From positions 1 through 48,168 of the forward strand of contig JAGORJ010000004.1 in the NCBI GenBank assembly GCA_018062885.1: a stretch of DNA of 48,168 nt. Reading direction: 5' to 3'. The stretch comes from Patescibacteria group bacterium. Its GTDB lineage: Bacteria > Patescibacteriota > Patescibacteriia > UBA1558 > GWA2-36-10. Of this stretch, positions 8,229 through 15,895 are shown one piece after another. The notes beneath the pieces were generated by a model that saw only the letters and a list, made by a program, of their open reading frames with translations, had not been told where the DNA came from and ran no database searches. Position 1 is the first letter of the stretch. Each line of letters starts with the position of its first letter. The translations under genes and the position numbers were made by a program.

Positions 8229-8822
8229 ATGCCAAACGCAAAAAATATTAAAGATCTAGAATCTTTGATTTACAATCTAGAACTAGAGCTCAAAAAAACC
8301 AAAGTAGTCTTGGGTGAATTGCAGGGTAAAAAGGGCTCCAAGGCTATTGATTATAGCCTCAAAGCCGCTGAATATGGCCGTGAAGACAACGAAGACGACG
8401 CTATGGTGGTAGAGGGTGTCTTTAATGGTCAAATCATGATCGGACCAGACGGTAAACAGTATTCTGTACCCGCTAATTACGCTTCCAAATCCAAATTAGT
8501 TGAGGGTGACATTTTGAAGCTCACGATTGATAACTCCGGCGCCTTTATTTTCAAACAAATTTTACCGGTAGAAAGACAGAGATTGATAGGACATCTGGTC
8601 AAAGATAAAGAAAACGGTAACTTTGTAGTTTTGGCAGGAGAAAAAATATTTAAAGTTTTATTAGCCAGCATTACCTATTTCAAAGGTGATGAAGGTGATG
8701 AAGTGGTAATCTTGGTGCCCAAAGACGCTGATGGTGCTTGGGCAGCCGTAGAAAATGTGATCAAAAACAAACAGTATAATAATTATCAAAGCGAAGAGGA
8801 GGATTTAGGCATTAATTTATAA
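8229..8822 (+). CDS. Conserved-looking protein, coiled coil plus beta domain
   Basis: A 197-residue protein. Residues 5-35 form a leucine-rich coiled coil ('DLESLIYNLELELKKTKVV'), a linker follows, and residues about 60-180 are rich in beta-type, glycine-punctuated strands ('GQIMIGPDGKQYSVPANYASK', then 'EGDILKLTID'), suggesting one or two small barrel (OB/SH3-like) domains. The tail is acidic. It sits two bases ahead of dnaX, so a link with replication or transcription is possible. I recall similar proteins in Patescibacteria, sometimes misnamed as ribosomal proteins, but I cannot name a function. Confidence 0.7.
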   Translation: MPNAKNIKDLESLIYNLELELKKTKVVLGELQGKKGSKAIDYSLKAAEYGREDNEDDAMVVEGVFNGQIMIGPDGKQYSVPANYASKSKLVEGDILKLTIDNSGAFIFKQILPVERQRLIGHLVKDKENGNFVVLAGEKIFKVLLASITYFKGDEGDEVVILVPKDADGAWAAVENVIKNKQYNNYQSEEEDLGINL

Positions 8823-8824
8823 AA

Positions 8825-10327
8825 ATGTCAGAGGTATTATACAGGAAATATAGACCAAAAATATTTAAGGAAGTAGTAGGTCAAAGGCCTATTAAGGTGA
8901 CTTTGGAAAACGAAATTATTTCCGGTCAGGTCGCTCATGCTTATTTATTTGTTGGACCAAGAGGAACGGGCAAAACTACTTTAGCCCGTCTTTTTGCTCG
9001 TTCATTAAATTGTCTTGCTAGAGCCAAAGACAGCTCTGAGCCTTGCAACACTTGCCAAACTTGTCAAAACAATCTGCGCAATCAGTCTTTGGATGTCATC
9101 GAGATAGATGCAGCTTCACACACAGGCGTAGATAATGTCAGAGAAAATATCATTGCTAGTGCCCAAATACCGCCATTTAACCAAAACGGCTACAAAGTAT
9201 TTGTGATTGATGAAGTGCACATGCTTTCAAAATCAGCTTTCAATGCTTTACTCAAAACTTTGGAAGAGCCACCAAAAAAAGTGATTTTTATTTTGGCTAC
9301 CACCGAGATTCATAAAGTGCCTGAAACTATTATTTCCCGTTGTCAGCGTTTTGATTTCAAAAAAATTCCTCAAGCCGATGTGATCAAACGCTTAAGCGAA
9401 ATCATTGAGTGGGAAAATGTCCAAATAGATGAAAAAGTTTTGGCGCAAATTGCCCGTCGTTCCGAAGGTTGTTTGCGTGATGCTGAGTCTCTTTTGGGTC
9501 AAATCATTTCTTTGGCCAATGGCCAAGTGACTGATGATCTGATTTCTTTGGTTTTACCGCGAAACAATTGGCAAGAAGTAGATATTTTACTGGAAGCTTT
9601 ACGCCTAAAAAATTTATCCGCCGCTTTGAATCAAATAAATAAATTAGTAGAAGAGGGGATAGATTTGGATAGTTTGCAAAATGATTTTTTAAGCTATGTC
9701 AGACAAGTGATGCTCTATAAAATCATTGGCTCAGACTTTTTGTTTGACTTGGATGTTTCTGGTCAAGATAATATCAAAAAACAAGCTGAAGATTTCCAGC
9801 TTAGCGAATTATCCCGCTTAATCAATATTTTACTCAACAAATTTAGTCACAAACAACAGGGTCTGATAGACCAATTGCCTTTGGAGTTGGTTTGCGTAGA
9901 GTTTTTGTTGGCTTTCCAAGAAAAAAATTCTACAGCAAATATTTCAGCTAGCATTCAAACAAGCGAACAAGATATTCTGGTCAATGCTCAAGATCTAGAT
10001 ATCTTGCAAAACAATTGGCATAAACTCGCAGAAAGTTTAAAAACATTAAATCACGCAAGTTCTACTTTGATCAAAGGCACTCATCCTTTGAAAATTGAAG
10101 AAAAATATGTCACTCTAGGCTGTGAATTTAGTTTTCATGTAGAACAATTAAGCAAACTAGACATCAAACAAGCGATAGAAAACTCTTTGACGGAAATATT
10201 AGCTCGTAGTGTGCTAGTCAATTTTGAGATAGACACTAACTACAAAAACGCTCACCAGAATTTTAAAGGTGGCGCTGAAGAAGGAGTTGAAGAGGTGGTG
10301 GATGTTTTTGGTGGTGAGATAATATAA
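8825..10327 (+). CDS. dnaX: DNA polymerase III subunit gamma/tau
   Basis: The clamp-loader ATPase of the replisome, 500 residues. It begins with the family start 'LYRKYRPKIFKEVVGQ'; Walker A is GPRGTGKTT (44-52), zinc-binding cysteines are C63, C74, C77 and C80, Walker B is VIDEVHML near 120, and sensor/arginine-finger motif SRCQRFDF is near 174. Domain III runs to about residue 365, followed by a short C-terminal part, so the tau-specific region is reduced compared with E. coli. The start lies two bases after the previous stop. No frameshift signal for making a shorter gamma was noticed. Confidence 0.96.
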   Translation: MSEVLYRKYRPKIFKEVVGQRPIKVTLENEIISGQVAHAYLFVGPRGTGKTTLARLFARSLNCLARAKDSSEPCNTCQTCQNNLRNQSLDVIEIDAASHTGVDNVRENIIASAQIPPFNQNGYKVFVIDEVHMLSKSAFNALLKTLEEPPKKVIFILATTEIHKVPETIISRCQRFDFKKIPQADVIKRLSEIIEWENVQIDEKVLAQIARRSEGCLRDAESLLGQIISLANGQVTDDLISLVLPRNNWQEVDILLEALRLKNLSAALNQINKLVEEGIDLDSLQNDFLSYVRQVMLYKIIGSDFLFDLDVSGQDNIKKQAEDFQLSELSRLINILLNKFSHKQQGLIDQLPLELVCVEFLLAFQEKNSTANISASIQTSEQDILVNAQDLDILQNNWHKLAESLKTLNHASSTLIKGTHPLKIEEKYVTLGCEFSFHVEQLSKLDIKQAIENSLTEILARSVLVNFEIDTNYKNAHQNFKGGAEEGVEEVVDVFGGEII

Positions 10328-10346
10328 AACATACTACAATTCAAGT

Positions 10347-10790
10347 ATGAAACAAACATTTACAATCGGTGTTTTTGGAATTATCAAAGATGAGCAAGAT
10401 CGTGTTCTCTTAGTTTTGAGAAATGATTATAATTTTTGGAATTTACCTGGTGGTGGATTGGAGAAAGGAGAGTCTCCGTGGCAAGGAGTGATTCGTGAAG
10501 TGAAAGAAGAAACCGGATATGATGTAGAAGTTGTAAAATTATCAGGGGTATATACAGAACTTGATCAGAGTGAAGTTATGTTTGCTTTTGAATGTAAAAT
10601 AATTAAGGGAGAGCAGACACTAAATAAAGAAGCAAAAAAGATTCAGTATTTTTCCTTTGATGAAATACCTAAAAACACTTTTCAACAACATATTGAAAGA
10701 ATTGAAGATTTCTTGAAAAATAAAACTAATACAACATTAAAAGTTCAGAAGACTGATCCTTCAATAAATTTGATTTTAAAAGGAAAATGA
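10347..10790 (+). CDS. Nudix hydrolase
   Basis: A 147-residue Nudix-fold enzyme expected to hydrolyse a nucleoside diphosphate linked to another group. The Nudix box is complete: G-GLEKG-E, then REVKEETGY (about residues 36-58), with the three glutamates that bind magnesium. The substrate cannot be read from the sequence. Its stop overlaps the start of the VanX-like gene (ATGA). Codon choice is unlike dnaX (more GGA glycine, more A-ending codons), hinting that the pair came from elsewhere. Only a weak -10 (TACAAT at 10335-10340) is seen upstream. Confidence 0.9.
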   Translation: MKQTFTIGVFGIIKDEQDRVLLVLRNDYNFWNLPGGGLEKGESPWQGVIREVKEETGYDVEVVKLSGVYTELDQSEVMFAFECKIIKGEQTLNKEAKKIQYFSFDEIPKNTFQQHIERIEDFLKNKTNTTLKVQKTDPSINLILKGK

Positions 10791-11461
10791 ATAAAATAAA
10801 AAAACTTGAAACAAAATTTTTTCAGAGAGATCAACTGACAAAAGTTTCCATTAAAGATAACAAAGAAAAATTAGTAGACATCAACAAGATTGATCCTACT
10901 ATTATTTTATTACCGAGAATTGATAATGTAGCAAAAACAGGTAAAACCATCTTTGTGCGCCAAACAGTTGCTAAGAAACTAAAGAAAATAAATCAAGACC
11001 TTAATAAAAAAGGTTTATGCCTAAAAATTGTTGATGGCTATAGACTACCAGAAGTTCAAAAAAAATATTGGGAATACCAAATATCGCTTACCAAGAAACA
11101 ACATCCTAAATGGACTTTAGAAATGTTAGAAAAAGAAGCTATGAAATTTTGTGCTATGCCCTCGCTTTCTTTTCATCCTACCGGTGGTGCAGTTGATCTT
11201 ACACTAGTGAATTCAAAAAACGGCAAAGACTTAGCTATGGGAACAAAAATTAATAACTTCAGCCATAGAGCATATTCTCACTATCCTTTATTATCCACTA
11301 CTGCTCTGAAAAACAGAAAGATTTTATTTCAAGTGATGGAAAAAGAGGGTTTCTATAATTATCCTGCTGAATGGTGGCATTTTTCATATGGTACTACAGA
11401 CTGGTCTCTATTTTACAAAAAACCACACGCTATTTATAATGTAATAAAGTTTAAAAAATAA
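10787..11461 (+). CDS. VanX-type D-Ala-D-Ala dipeptidase (M15D)
   Basis: A 224-residue zinc peptidase of the VanX/DdpX family, which cuts D-alanyl-D-alanine. 'VDGYRLPEVQKKYWEY' is followed by the zinc motif SFHPTGGAVD (H130, D137) and EWWHFSYG (E195 catalytic, H198 zinc ligand), so the active site is complete. There is no clear signal peptide, which fits a cytoplasmic or released enzyme. It overlaps the Nudix gene by four bases. In other bacteria such enzymes salvage D-Ala-D-Ala or give glycopeptide resistance; no vanA or vanH is present, so recycling is the more likely use. Confidence 0.85.
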   Translation: MNKIKKLETKFFQRDQLTKVSIKDNKEKLVDINKIDPTIILLPRIDNVAKTGKTIFVRQTVAKKLKKINQDLNKKGLCLKIVDGYRLPEVQKKYWEYQISLTKKQHPKWTLEMLEKEAMKFCAMPSLSFHPTGGAVDLTLVNSKNGKDLAMGTKINNFSHRAYSHYPLLSTTALKNRKILFQVMEKEGFYNYPAEWWHFSYGTTDWSLFYKKPHAIYNVIKFKK

Positions 11462-11470
11462 TTTGATTTA

Positions 11471-11499
11471 TTGACTAAAATATGGTTTTTTTGTAAAAT
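11471..11499 (+). promoter_or_regulatory. Promoter for tRNA-Gln
   Basis: TTGACT (11471-11476), 17-base spacer, TAAAAT (11494-11499). The expected start near 11506 lies about 18 bases before the mature tRNA 5' end. Confidence 0.8.
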
Positions 11500-11523
11500 A
11501 GCCAAGTCATTTAATCTTTTCAT

Positions 11524-11597
11524 TCGGGGATCGTCTAATGGTAGGACAACAGGTTCTGGTCCTGTTTATTGGGGTTCGATTCCCTATCCCCGAGCCA
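11524..11597 (+). tRNA. tRNA-Gln, anticodon CTG
   Basis: The cloverleaf folds fully. The acceptor stem TCGGGGA pairs with TCCCCGA (11587-11593), the discriminator is G (11594), and CCA is encoded (11595-11597). The D arm has GTC/GAC with loop TAATGGTAG; the anticodon arm is ACAGG-TTCTGGT-CCTGT with anticodon CTG reading CAG (Gln); the T loop is TTCGATT. Glutamine identity fits the weak first pair (T-A) and G discriminator. The gene has its own promoter and terminator and no other tRNA beside it. Confidence 0.95.
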
Positions 11598-11599
11598 TT

Positions 11600-11624
11600 A
11601 CAGCCTAATCAGGCTGTTTTTTTT
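11600..11624 (+). terminator. Intrinsic terminator of tRNA-Gln
   Basis: ACAGCCT (11600-11606), loop AATC, AGGCTGT (11611-11617), then a run of T to 11624. It starts three bases after the encoded CCA. Confidence 0.9.
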
Positions 11625-11626
11625 GA

Positions 11627-11655
11627 TTGACTTTTAGCTGATAAAATGGGAAAAT
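11627..11655 (+). promoter_or_regulatory. Candidate promoter for 11692
   Basis: TTGACT (11627-11632) follows the tRNA terminator directly; a 17-base spacer leads to GAAAAT (11650-11655), a poor -10. TACAAT at 11670-11675 is an alternative -10 without a good -35. Confidence 0.4.
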
Positions 11656-11691
11656 TAGCCTAGCTTATCTACAATTATTAAATAAAAACAT

Positions 11692-12348
11692 ATGAAAAAG
11701 TATATTTATTATGTTTTAGAAGCTCTCTTGGCAATAGTAATAGTCTTTGGTTTAATTAGATATTTTTACGGTCAAGACGATGCTTGGATGTGTATTAACG
11801 GTACTTGGGAAAAATATGGCAATCCCAGGTCAGCACAACCAGACTTTGAGTGTCCTAAAATAGGCGAGCAAGTAGTGACGCCACCAGTTACTAAAGTGAC
11901 TAATTTTAGCGAGTGTGAAGCGGCCGGTTTTCCTGTGATGGAAATATACCCCCGCCAATGCCAAGGCAAGGATATGATTTATGTCGAGGAGCTGGCAGTG
12001 ACAAATGAGGAAGAAGAAAAGCATAAAGATTTGATAGTTTTGGATAATATCCATGCCGGATCTTATATTTCTAGTCCTGTGACTATCACGGGCAAGGCTC
12101 GAGGCAACTGGTTTTTTGAAGCGAGTTTTCCGATATCGATTGTCAATTGGGATGGTTTGATCATCGGTCAGGGCATAGCTACTGCCCAAAGTGACTGGAT
12201 GACTGAGGAATTTGTACCTTTTGAGGCTAATATCACTTTTGAGCCTGCTACTTACAAAAATAACGGCGCCATTATTTTAAAAAAAGACAATCCTTCTGGA
12301 TTACCAGAACATGATGATGCCTTAGAGATTCAAATATTTTTCCAATAA
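11692..12348 (+). CDS. Membrane-anchored Gmad2 surface protein
   Basis: A 218-residue protein with an N-terminal membrane anchor (about residues 5-25) and the rest outside the cell. A cysteine-bearing stretch contains 'ECEAAGFPVMEIYPRQC', a motif I recall from Patescibacteria surface proteins. Residues about 125-217 match the Gmad2 immunoglobulin-like domain ('ITGKARGNWFFEASFPI', then 'AQSDWMTEEFVPFEA', 'LKKDNPSGLPEHDDAL'). In other bacteria Gmad2 is found in spore germination and envelope proteins and is thought to bind a ligand or partner. A methyltransferase gene follows 11 bases later. Role unknown. Confidence 0.8.
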   Translation: MKKYIYYVLEALLAIVIVFGLIRYFYGQDDAWMCINGTWEKYGNPRSAQPDFECPKIGEQVVTPPVTKVTNFSECEAAGFPVMEIYPRQCQGKDMIYVEELAVTNEEEEKHKDLIVLDNIHAGSYISSPVTITGKARGNWFFEASFPISIVNWDGLIIGQGIATAQSDWMTEEFVPFEANITFEPATYKNNGAIILKKDNPSGLPEHDDALEIQIFFQ

Positions 12349-12359
12349 ACCATTAAACT

Positions 12360-13169
12360 ATGCACGAAAATAATTACGAAGAGAAAAAAGCTATTCAAAA
12401 AGAGTACTATAATAGGACAGCCGAAAAATATGATCACTGGCATACCGAAACTGCTTCGGCTCAAGTAGTAGATGCTTGGAATTTTGCCAACTTAAAAAAG
12501 TTTATCAAGAAAGAAAAAGTTGATACTTGTCTAGATATTGCTTCAGGCACTGGGCGTTTGAGTGAAAAGTTGCTAGCAGTTTCACATAAAGTGTGTGGCG
12601 TGGATTTGTCTGAAGAAGTTTTGAAGATTGCGCAAAACAAATATCCACAAATAGAATTCAAAATTGGCGAAGCAGTTAATTTGCCTTATGAGGAAAATTA
12701 TTTTGACTTAGTAGTCATCAATGGATCGCTACATCACTTTTTTGCCATGGAGAAAACCTTTGCTGAAAGCTACCGCGTTTTGAAACCAGGTGGACTTTTT
12801 GTAGTTTTGGGTGAGCCAAATGCGAATTATCACAAATGGCACAATCCATTTTTTTATTTATGGATTGCTTCAAGACTTTTGATCAACGCGCTTTTGAGTA
12901 TTTTGTCCACCAAAACAGTTTTTCACAAAGAGCAGATTGAGCCTGATGCAGAAGTTTTTGTACCAAAAATAATGCGCAAAGCGCTTAAAGATGTTGGTTT
13001 TGAGATAGAGGCTTTTTATACTTATGATTATGTGCCTCGTTTGGAAGCGAACTGGTTTGTCAAAAGGTATTATAAATATCTAAATTGGGAAAGAGTCACT
13101 TTGAGCAATCTTTTACCAGATTTAGGGGCTGCTATTCAGTTTAGCGCTAAAAAACCGCCAGTCGCTTGA
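12360..13169 (+). CDS. Class I SAM-dependent methyltransferase
   Basis: A 269-residue enzyme of the Methyltransf_11/UbiE-like group. Motif I is LDIASGTGR (about 57-65), followed by 'GVDLSEEVLKIA', the acidic residue that holds the SAM ribose, then 'LPYEENYFDLVVINGSLHH' and 'RVLKPGGLFVVLGEPN'. A hydrophobic stretch near residues 162-182 could touch the membrane or bind a lipid substrate. The substrate cannot be deduced. It lies 11 bases after the Gmad2 gene and its stop codon overlaps the -35 of the secD promoter. Confidence 0.88.
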   Translation: MHENNYEEKKAIQKEYYNRTAEKYDHWHTETASAQVVDAWNFANLKKFIKKEKVDTCLDIASGTGRLSEKLLAVSHKVCGVDLSEEVLKIAQNKYPQIEFKIGEAVNLPYEENYFDLVVINGSLHHFFAMEKTFAESYRVLKPGGLFVVLGEPNANYHKWHNPFFYLWIASRLLINALLSILSTKTVFHKEQIEPDAEVFVPKIMRKALKDVGFEIEAFYTYDYVPRLEANWFVKRYYKYLNWERVTLSNLLPDLGAAIQFSAKKPPVA

Positions 13170-13193
13170 AAAAAAATGAGACTGTGCTAAAAT
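13166..13193 (+). promoter_or_regulatory. Extended -10 promoter for secDF
   Basis: TTGAAA (13166-13171) overlaps the methyltransferase stop TGA; a 16-base spacer leads to TAAAAT (13188-13193), preceded by TGC (extended -10). The expected start is near 13200, with ATG 13221 about 20 bases on. Confidence 0.75.
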
Positions 13194-13220
13194 ATCCCCA
13201 TATTAAAAAATAATTTTTCT

Positions 13221-14891
13221 ATGCAAAAAAACACTATTTTTCAGGTCAAGCAAGTAAATAAGAATCAAATCCGGCTAACTTTTTTAGCCATTGTTTTATT
13301 GACAGCCTTTGCGGTGGCCGTTATTTGGCCAAACGGTTTTGGCTGGTTTAATCAATTTAAAATTCATTTAGGTTTAGATTTGCAAGGTGGTACACATTTG
13401 GTTTATGAAGCTGATGTAGCTGCCATTGAGAGCGTCGACAAGAAAGAGGCGGTTGAGGGTGTGAGAGATGTGATTGAACGCCGTGTCAACGCCTATGGTG
13501 TGTCTGAGCCAACAGTGCAAACAAACTATAGTGGCGATAATTATCGTATCATTGTCGAGCTGGCTGGTGTCAAAGATGTGAGTGAGGCTATTCAAATGAT
13601 TGGTGAAACTCCACTGCTTGAATTCAAAACTCAAGGTGAGGCTTTGCCTAGCACTGACCAAACTGCTATTGATGCCAATGTAGAAGCTAAAAACTTGGCT
13701 CAAGAAATTTTGAACAAAGCTTTACTAGGTGACGATTTTGCTCAATTAGCCAAAGAGTATAGTGAAGATTTAGAGTCTGCCCAAAATGGTGGTGATTTAC
13801 CTTGGGTCAAAAAAGGTGATTTTGTGCCTGAGTTTGACCAAGCTATCTTTGATACTTTGAAAATAGGTGAGATATCCCAAGAATTAGTTGAATCACAATT
13901 TGGCTATCATATTATCAAAAAGCTAGAAGAAAGACTCAATGATCAAGGTGAAATCGAAGTACATGCTGCTCATATTTTGATCAAAAATAGCAACGCTGAT
14001 TTAGGCGCTGTCACTTGGGAAACTACTGCTTTAGGCGGTCGCAATCTACAAAGAGCTTATTTGGAGTTTGATCAAAATACAAATAGACCAATGGTTGGCT
14101 TAGAGTTTAATGCCGAAGGTAAAGACTTATTCGCTAGTATCACTGAGGCCAATGTCGGCAAACCGGTTGCTATCTTTTTGGACGGTTTCTTGATCTCTGC
14201 TCCAACTGTGCAAGAGGCTATCAAAGATGGTAACGCTGTTATTTCTGGTGACTTTGATGTCAAAGAAGCCAAAGACATGGTCAGACGTCTAAACTCTGGC
14301 GCACTGCCTGTGCCAATCAATTTGATTAGCCAACAGACTATCGGTGCTTCTTTGGGTGCAAATTCTGTTTCCCAAAGTTTGACCGCTGGTATTGTCGGTT
14401 TACTGGCAGCCGCTCTATTTATGCTTATTTTTTACCGCTTGCCAGGTCTTGTGTCAGTTTTGGCCTTGGGCGTTTATTCGGCTATTACTTTAGCTATTTT
14501 TGCCATGATCCCAGTCACTATGACTTTAGCTGGTGTAGCAGGTTTTATTCTTTCTGTGGGTATGGCGGTGGACGCAAATATTTTGATCTTTGAAAGAACC
14601 AAAGAAGAGTTGAGAGCAGGTAGAAGCTTGGTCTCAGCCGTTGAAAATGGCTTTGCTAGAGCTTGGAGTTCTATTCGTGACTCAAACTTGTCTTCTATCA
14701 TCACCTGTTTGATTTTAGCTTGGTTTGGTACCTCGATAGTCAAAGGTTTTGCTATCACTCTCGCTATCGGTATTTTGGTCTCAATGTTTTCCGCTATTAC
14801 CGTGACTCGTACTTTATTACATTTGACAGTCAACAAAAAATTTGAAGAAAAACTCTGGCTATTTGGATTAAATAAAAAAAGACAAGAATAA
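13221..14891 (+). CDS. secD: Protein translocase SecD with parvulin-like insert
   Basis: A 556-residue subunit of the SecDF complex, which uses the proton gradient to pull exported proteins out of the SecYEG channel. An N-terminal helix (20-36) is followed by 'GLDLQGGTHLVYEAD', the P1 head region, and a C-terminal half with five hydrophobic segments and the motif 'MAVDANILIFERTKEEL'. Unusually, about 118 residues (140-258) between 'LLEFK' and the rest of P1 match a PpiC/parvulin prolyl isomerase. SecD proteins that I recall from Patescibacteria can carry this insert. secF follows after four bases. Confidence 0.95.
   Translation: MQKNTIFQVKQVNKNQIRLTFLAIVLLTAFAVAVIWPNGFGWFNQFKIHLGLDLQGGTHLVYEADVAAIESVDKKEAVEGVRDVIERRVNAYGVSEPTVQTNYSGDNYRIIVELAGVKDVSEAIQMIGETPLLEFKTQGEALPSTDQTAIDANVEAKNLAQEILNKALLGDDFAQLAKEYSEDLESAQNGGDLPWVKKGDFVPEFDQAIFDTLKIGEISQELVESQFGYHIIKKLEERLNDQGEIEVHAAHILIKNSNADLGAVTWETTALGGRNLQRAYLEFDQNTNRPMVGLEFNAEGKDLFASITEANVGKPVAIFLDGFLISAPTVQEAIKDGNAVISGDFDVKEAKDMVRRLNSGALPVPINLISQQTIGASLGANSVSQSLTAGIVGLLAAALFMLIFYRLPGLVSVLALGVYSAITLAIFAMIPVTMTLAGVAGFILSVGMAVDANILIFERTKEELRAGRSLVSAVENGFARAWSSIRDSNLSSIITCLILAWFGTSIVKGFAITLAIGILVSMFSAITVTRTLLHLTVNKKFEEKLWLFGLNKKRQE
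13638..13994 (+). other. Parvulin-like domain inserted in SecD
   Basis: Residues about 140-258 of SecD read as a rotamase: 'LGDDFAQLAKEYSED', 'SAQNGGDLPWVKKGDFVPEFDQAIF', 'LKIGEISQ' and 'FGYHIIKKLEER'. In free parvulins the opening strand 'HILI' comes first; here 'EVHAAHILIK' comes last (about 246-255), so the domain looks circularly permuted, or is one domain plus the start of a truncated second copy. It would face the outside of the membrane, placed to help proteins fold as they emerge. Confidence 0.8.
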
Positions 14892-14895
14892 GCTT

Positions 14896-15786
14896 ATGAA
14901 TTACAATATTATCAATTCAAGAAAAATTTGGTTTACTATTTCTGGCTCTTTGATGGCCTTAAGTATTATTTCCTTATTGTTTTGGGGTTTAAAATTAGGC
15001 ATTGATTTTACTGGAGGCAGTTTATTGGAAGTTTCTTATCAAACCGCTCGTCCTAGTATTGAAGAAGTGACTCAAACACTTTCTGCTGTAGAACTACAAA
15101 GCCTCAAGGTGCAACCAGCTGGAGACAATGACTTCTTAATTCGTTTTGAAAATGTCTCTGAAGTCAAACATCAAGAAGTTTTGGATCAACTCAAAAATCA
15201 AGTAGAGGGTCAGCTAGAGGAGAGGAAGTTTGAATCTATCGGACCAACTATCGGTATGGAGCTGCGCAACAAAGCGGTGACTGCTATTGTCGTAGTTTTG
15301 ATTTTTATCTTAGCTTACATTGCCTATGTTTTCCGCAAGGTCTCAAGACCAGTAGCTTCTTGGAAATACGGCATGGCCGCTATCGTTGCTTTGTTTCATG
15401 ATATTTTGATTGTGACTGGTATCTTTTCAGCCTTAGGCTTTTTCTTTGGCGTAGAAATTGACACCTTGTTTGTCACGGCTCTATTGACGATTTTGGGATT
15501 TTCTGTTCATGATACTATTGTTACTTTTGATAGAGTGCGAGAAAATTTATTTAAAGTACATAACCAAAGTTTTGAAGAAATTGTCAATATCAGTGTCAAC
15601 CAAACAATCACTAGATCGATAAATACCTCATTAACCTCCATTTTAACGCTTTTAGCCGTCTACATCTTTGGTGGAGAGAGTGTCAGAGACTTCGTCTTAG
15701 CCTTGATTTTAGGCTTTATTGTCGGTACCTATTCCTCAATCTTCATTGCCTCACCATTACTCGTGTGGTGGAATAAGAGTAAATAA
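14896..15786 (+). CDS. secF: Protein translocase SecF
   Basis: A 296-residue membrane partner of SecD. It begins with a helix, then the SecF signature 'KLGIDFTGGSLLEVSY' (about residues 34-49) and a short outer domain. Five further hydrophobic segments carry 'ALFHDILIVTGIF' and 'GFSVHDTIVTFDRVREN', the conserved SecF motifs with proton-relay aspartates. The length is normal. It starts four bases after secD and is followed by a strong terminator at 15814. Confidence 0.95.
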   Translation: MNYNIINSRKIWFTISGSLMALSIISLLFWGLKLGIDFTGGSLLEVSYQTARPSIEEVTQTLSAVELQSLKVQPAGDNDFLIRFENVSEVKHQEVLDQLKNQVEGQLEERKFESIGPTIGMELRNKAVTAIVVVLIFILAYIAYVFRKVSRPVASWKYGMAAIVALFHDILIVTGIFSALGFFFGVEIDTLFVTALLTILGFSVHDTIVTFDRVRENLFKVHNQSFEEIVNISVNQTITRSINTSLTSILTLLAVYIFGGESVRDFVLALILGFIVGTYSSIFIASPLLVWWNKSK

Positions 15787-15789
15787 TTA

Positions 15790-15801
15790 GCTAATATTAG
15801 C
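15790..15801. repeat. Palindrome GCTAATATTAGC, copy 1
   Basis: A perfect 12-base palindrome three bases after the secF stop. The same sequence occurs after alaS at 26498-26509. The shared 14-mer AGCTAATATTAGCC reads in opposite directions at the two places. Confidence 0.6.
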
Positions 15802-15813
15802 CTAAATAAATAC

Positions 15814-15850
15814 AGTCAAGATCATTGCAAAATGGTCTTGACTTTTTTTT
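15814..15850 (+). terminator. Strong intrinsic terminator of secDF
   Basis: A 13-bp stem (15814-15826 with 15831-15843, one G-T pair), loop GCAA, then eight T to 15850. The 3' arm contains the -35 of the next promoter. Confidence 0.93.
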
Positions 15851-15866
15851 ATAAATATGTTATTAT
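15838..15866 (+). promoter_or_regulatory. Promoter inside terminator, for 15896
   Basis: TTGACT (15838-15843) is the end of the terminator stem; a 17-base spacer that includes the T run leads to TATTAT (15861-15866). The expected start near 15873 is about 23 bases before ATG 15896. Confidence 0.75.
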
Positions 15867-15895
15867 GCTGATGTTATTTTATAAACACAAATAAT

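Noticed and set aside
11524-11597. tRNA-Gln as an integration site with flanking att repeats
   Set aside because: No second copy of the tRNA 3' end was found in the window, and there is no integrase gene.
13167-13169. Recoded TGA (glycine or tryptophan) as in some Patescibacteria
   Set aside because: TGA ends several genes cleanly with new signals right after, and none of the conserved proteins is interrupted by TGA.
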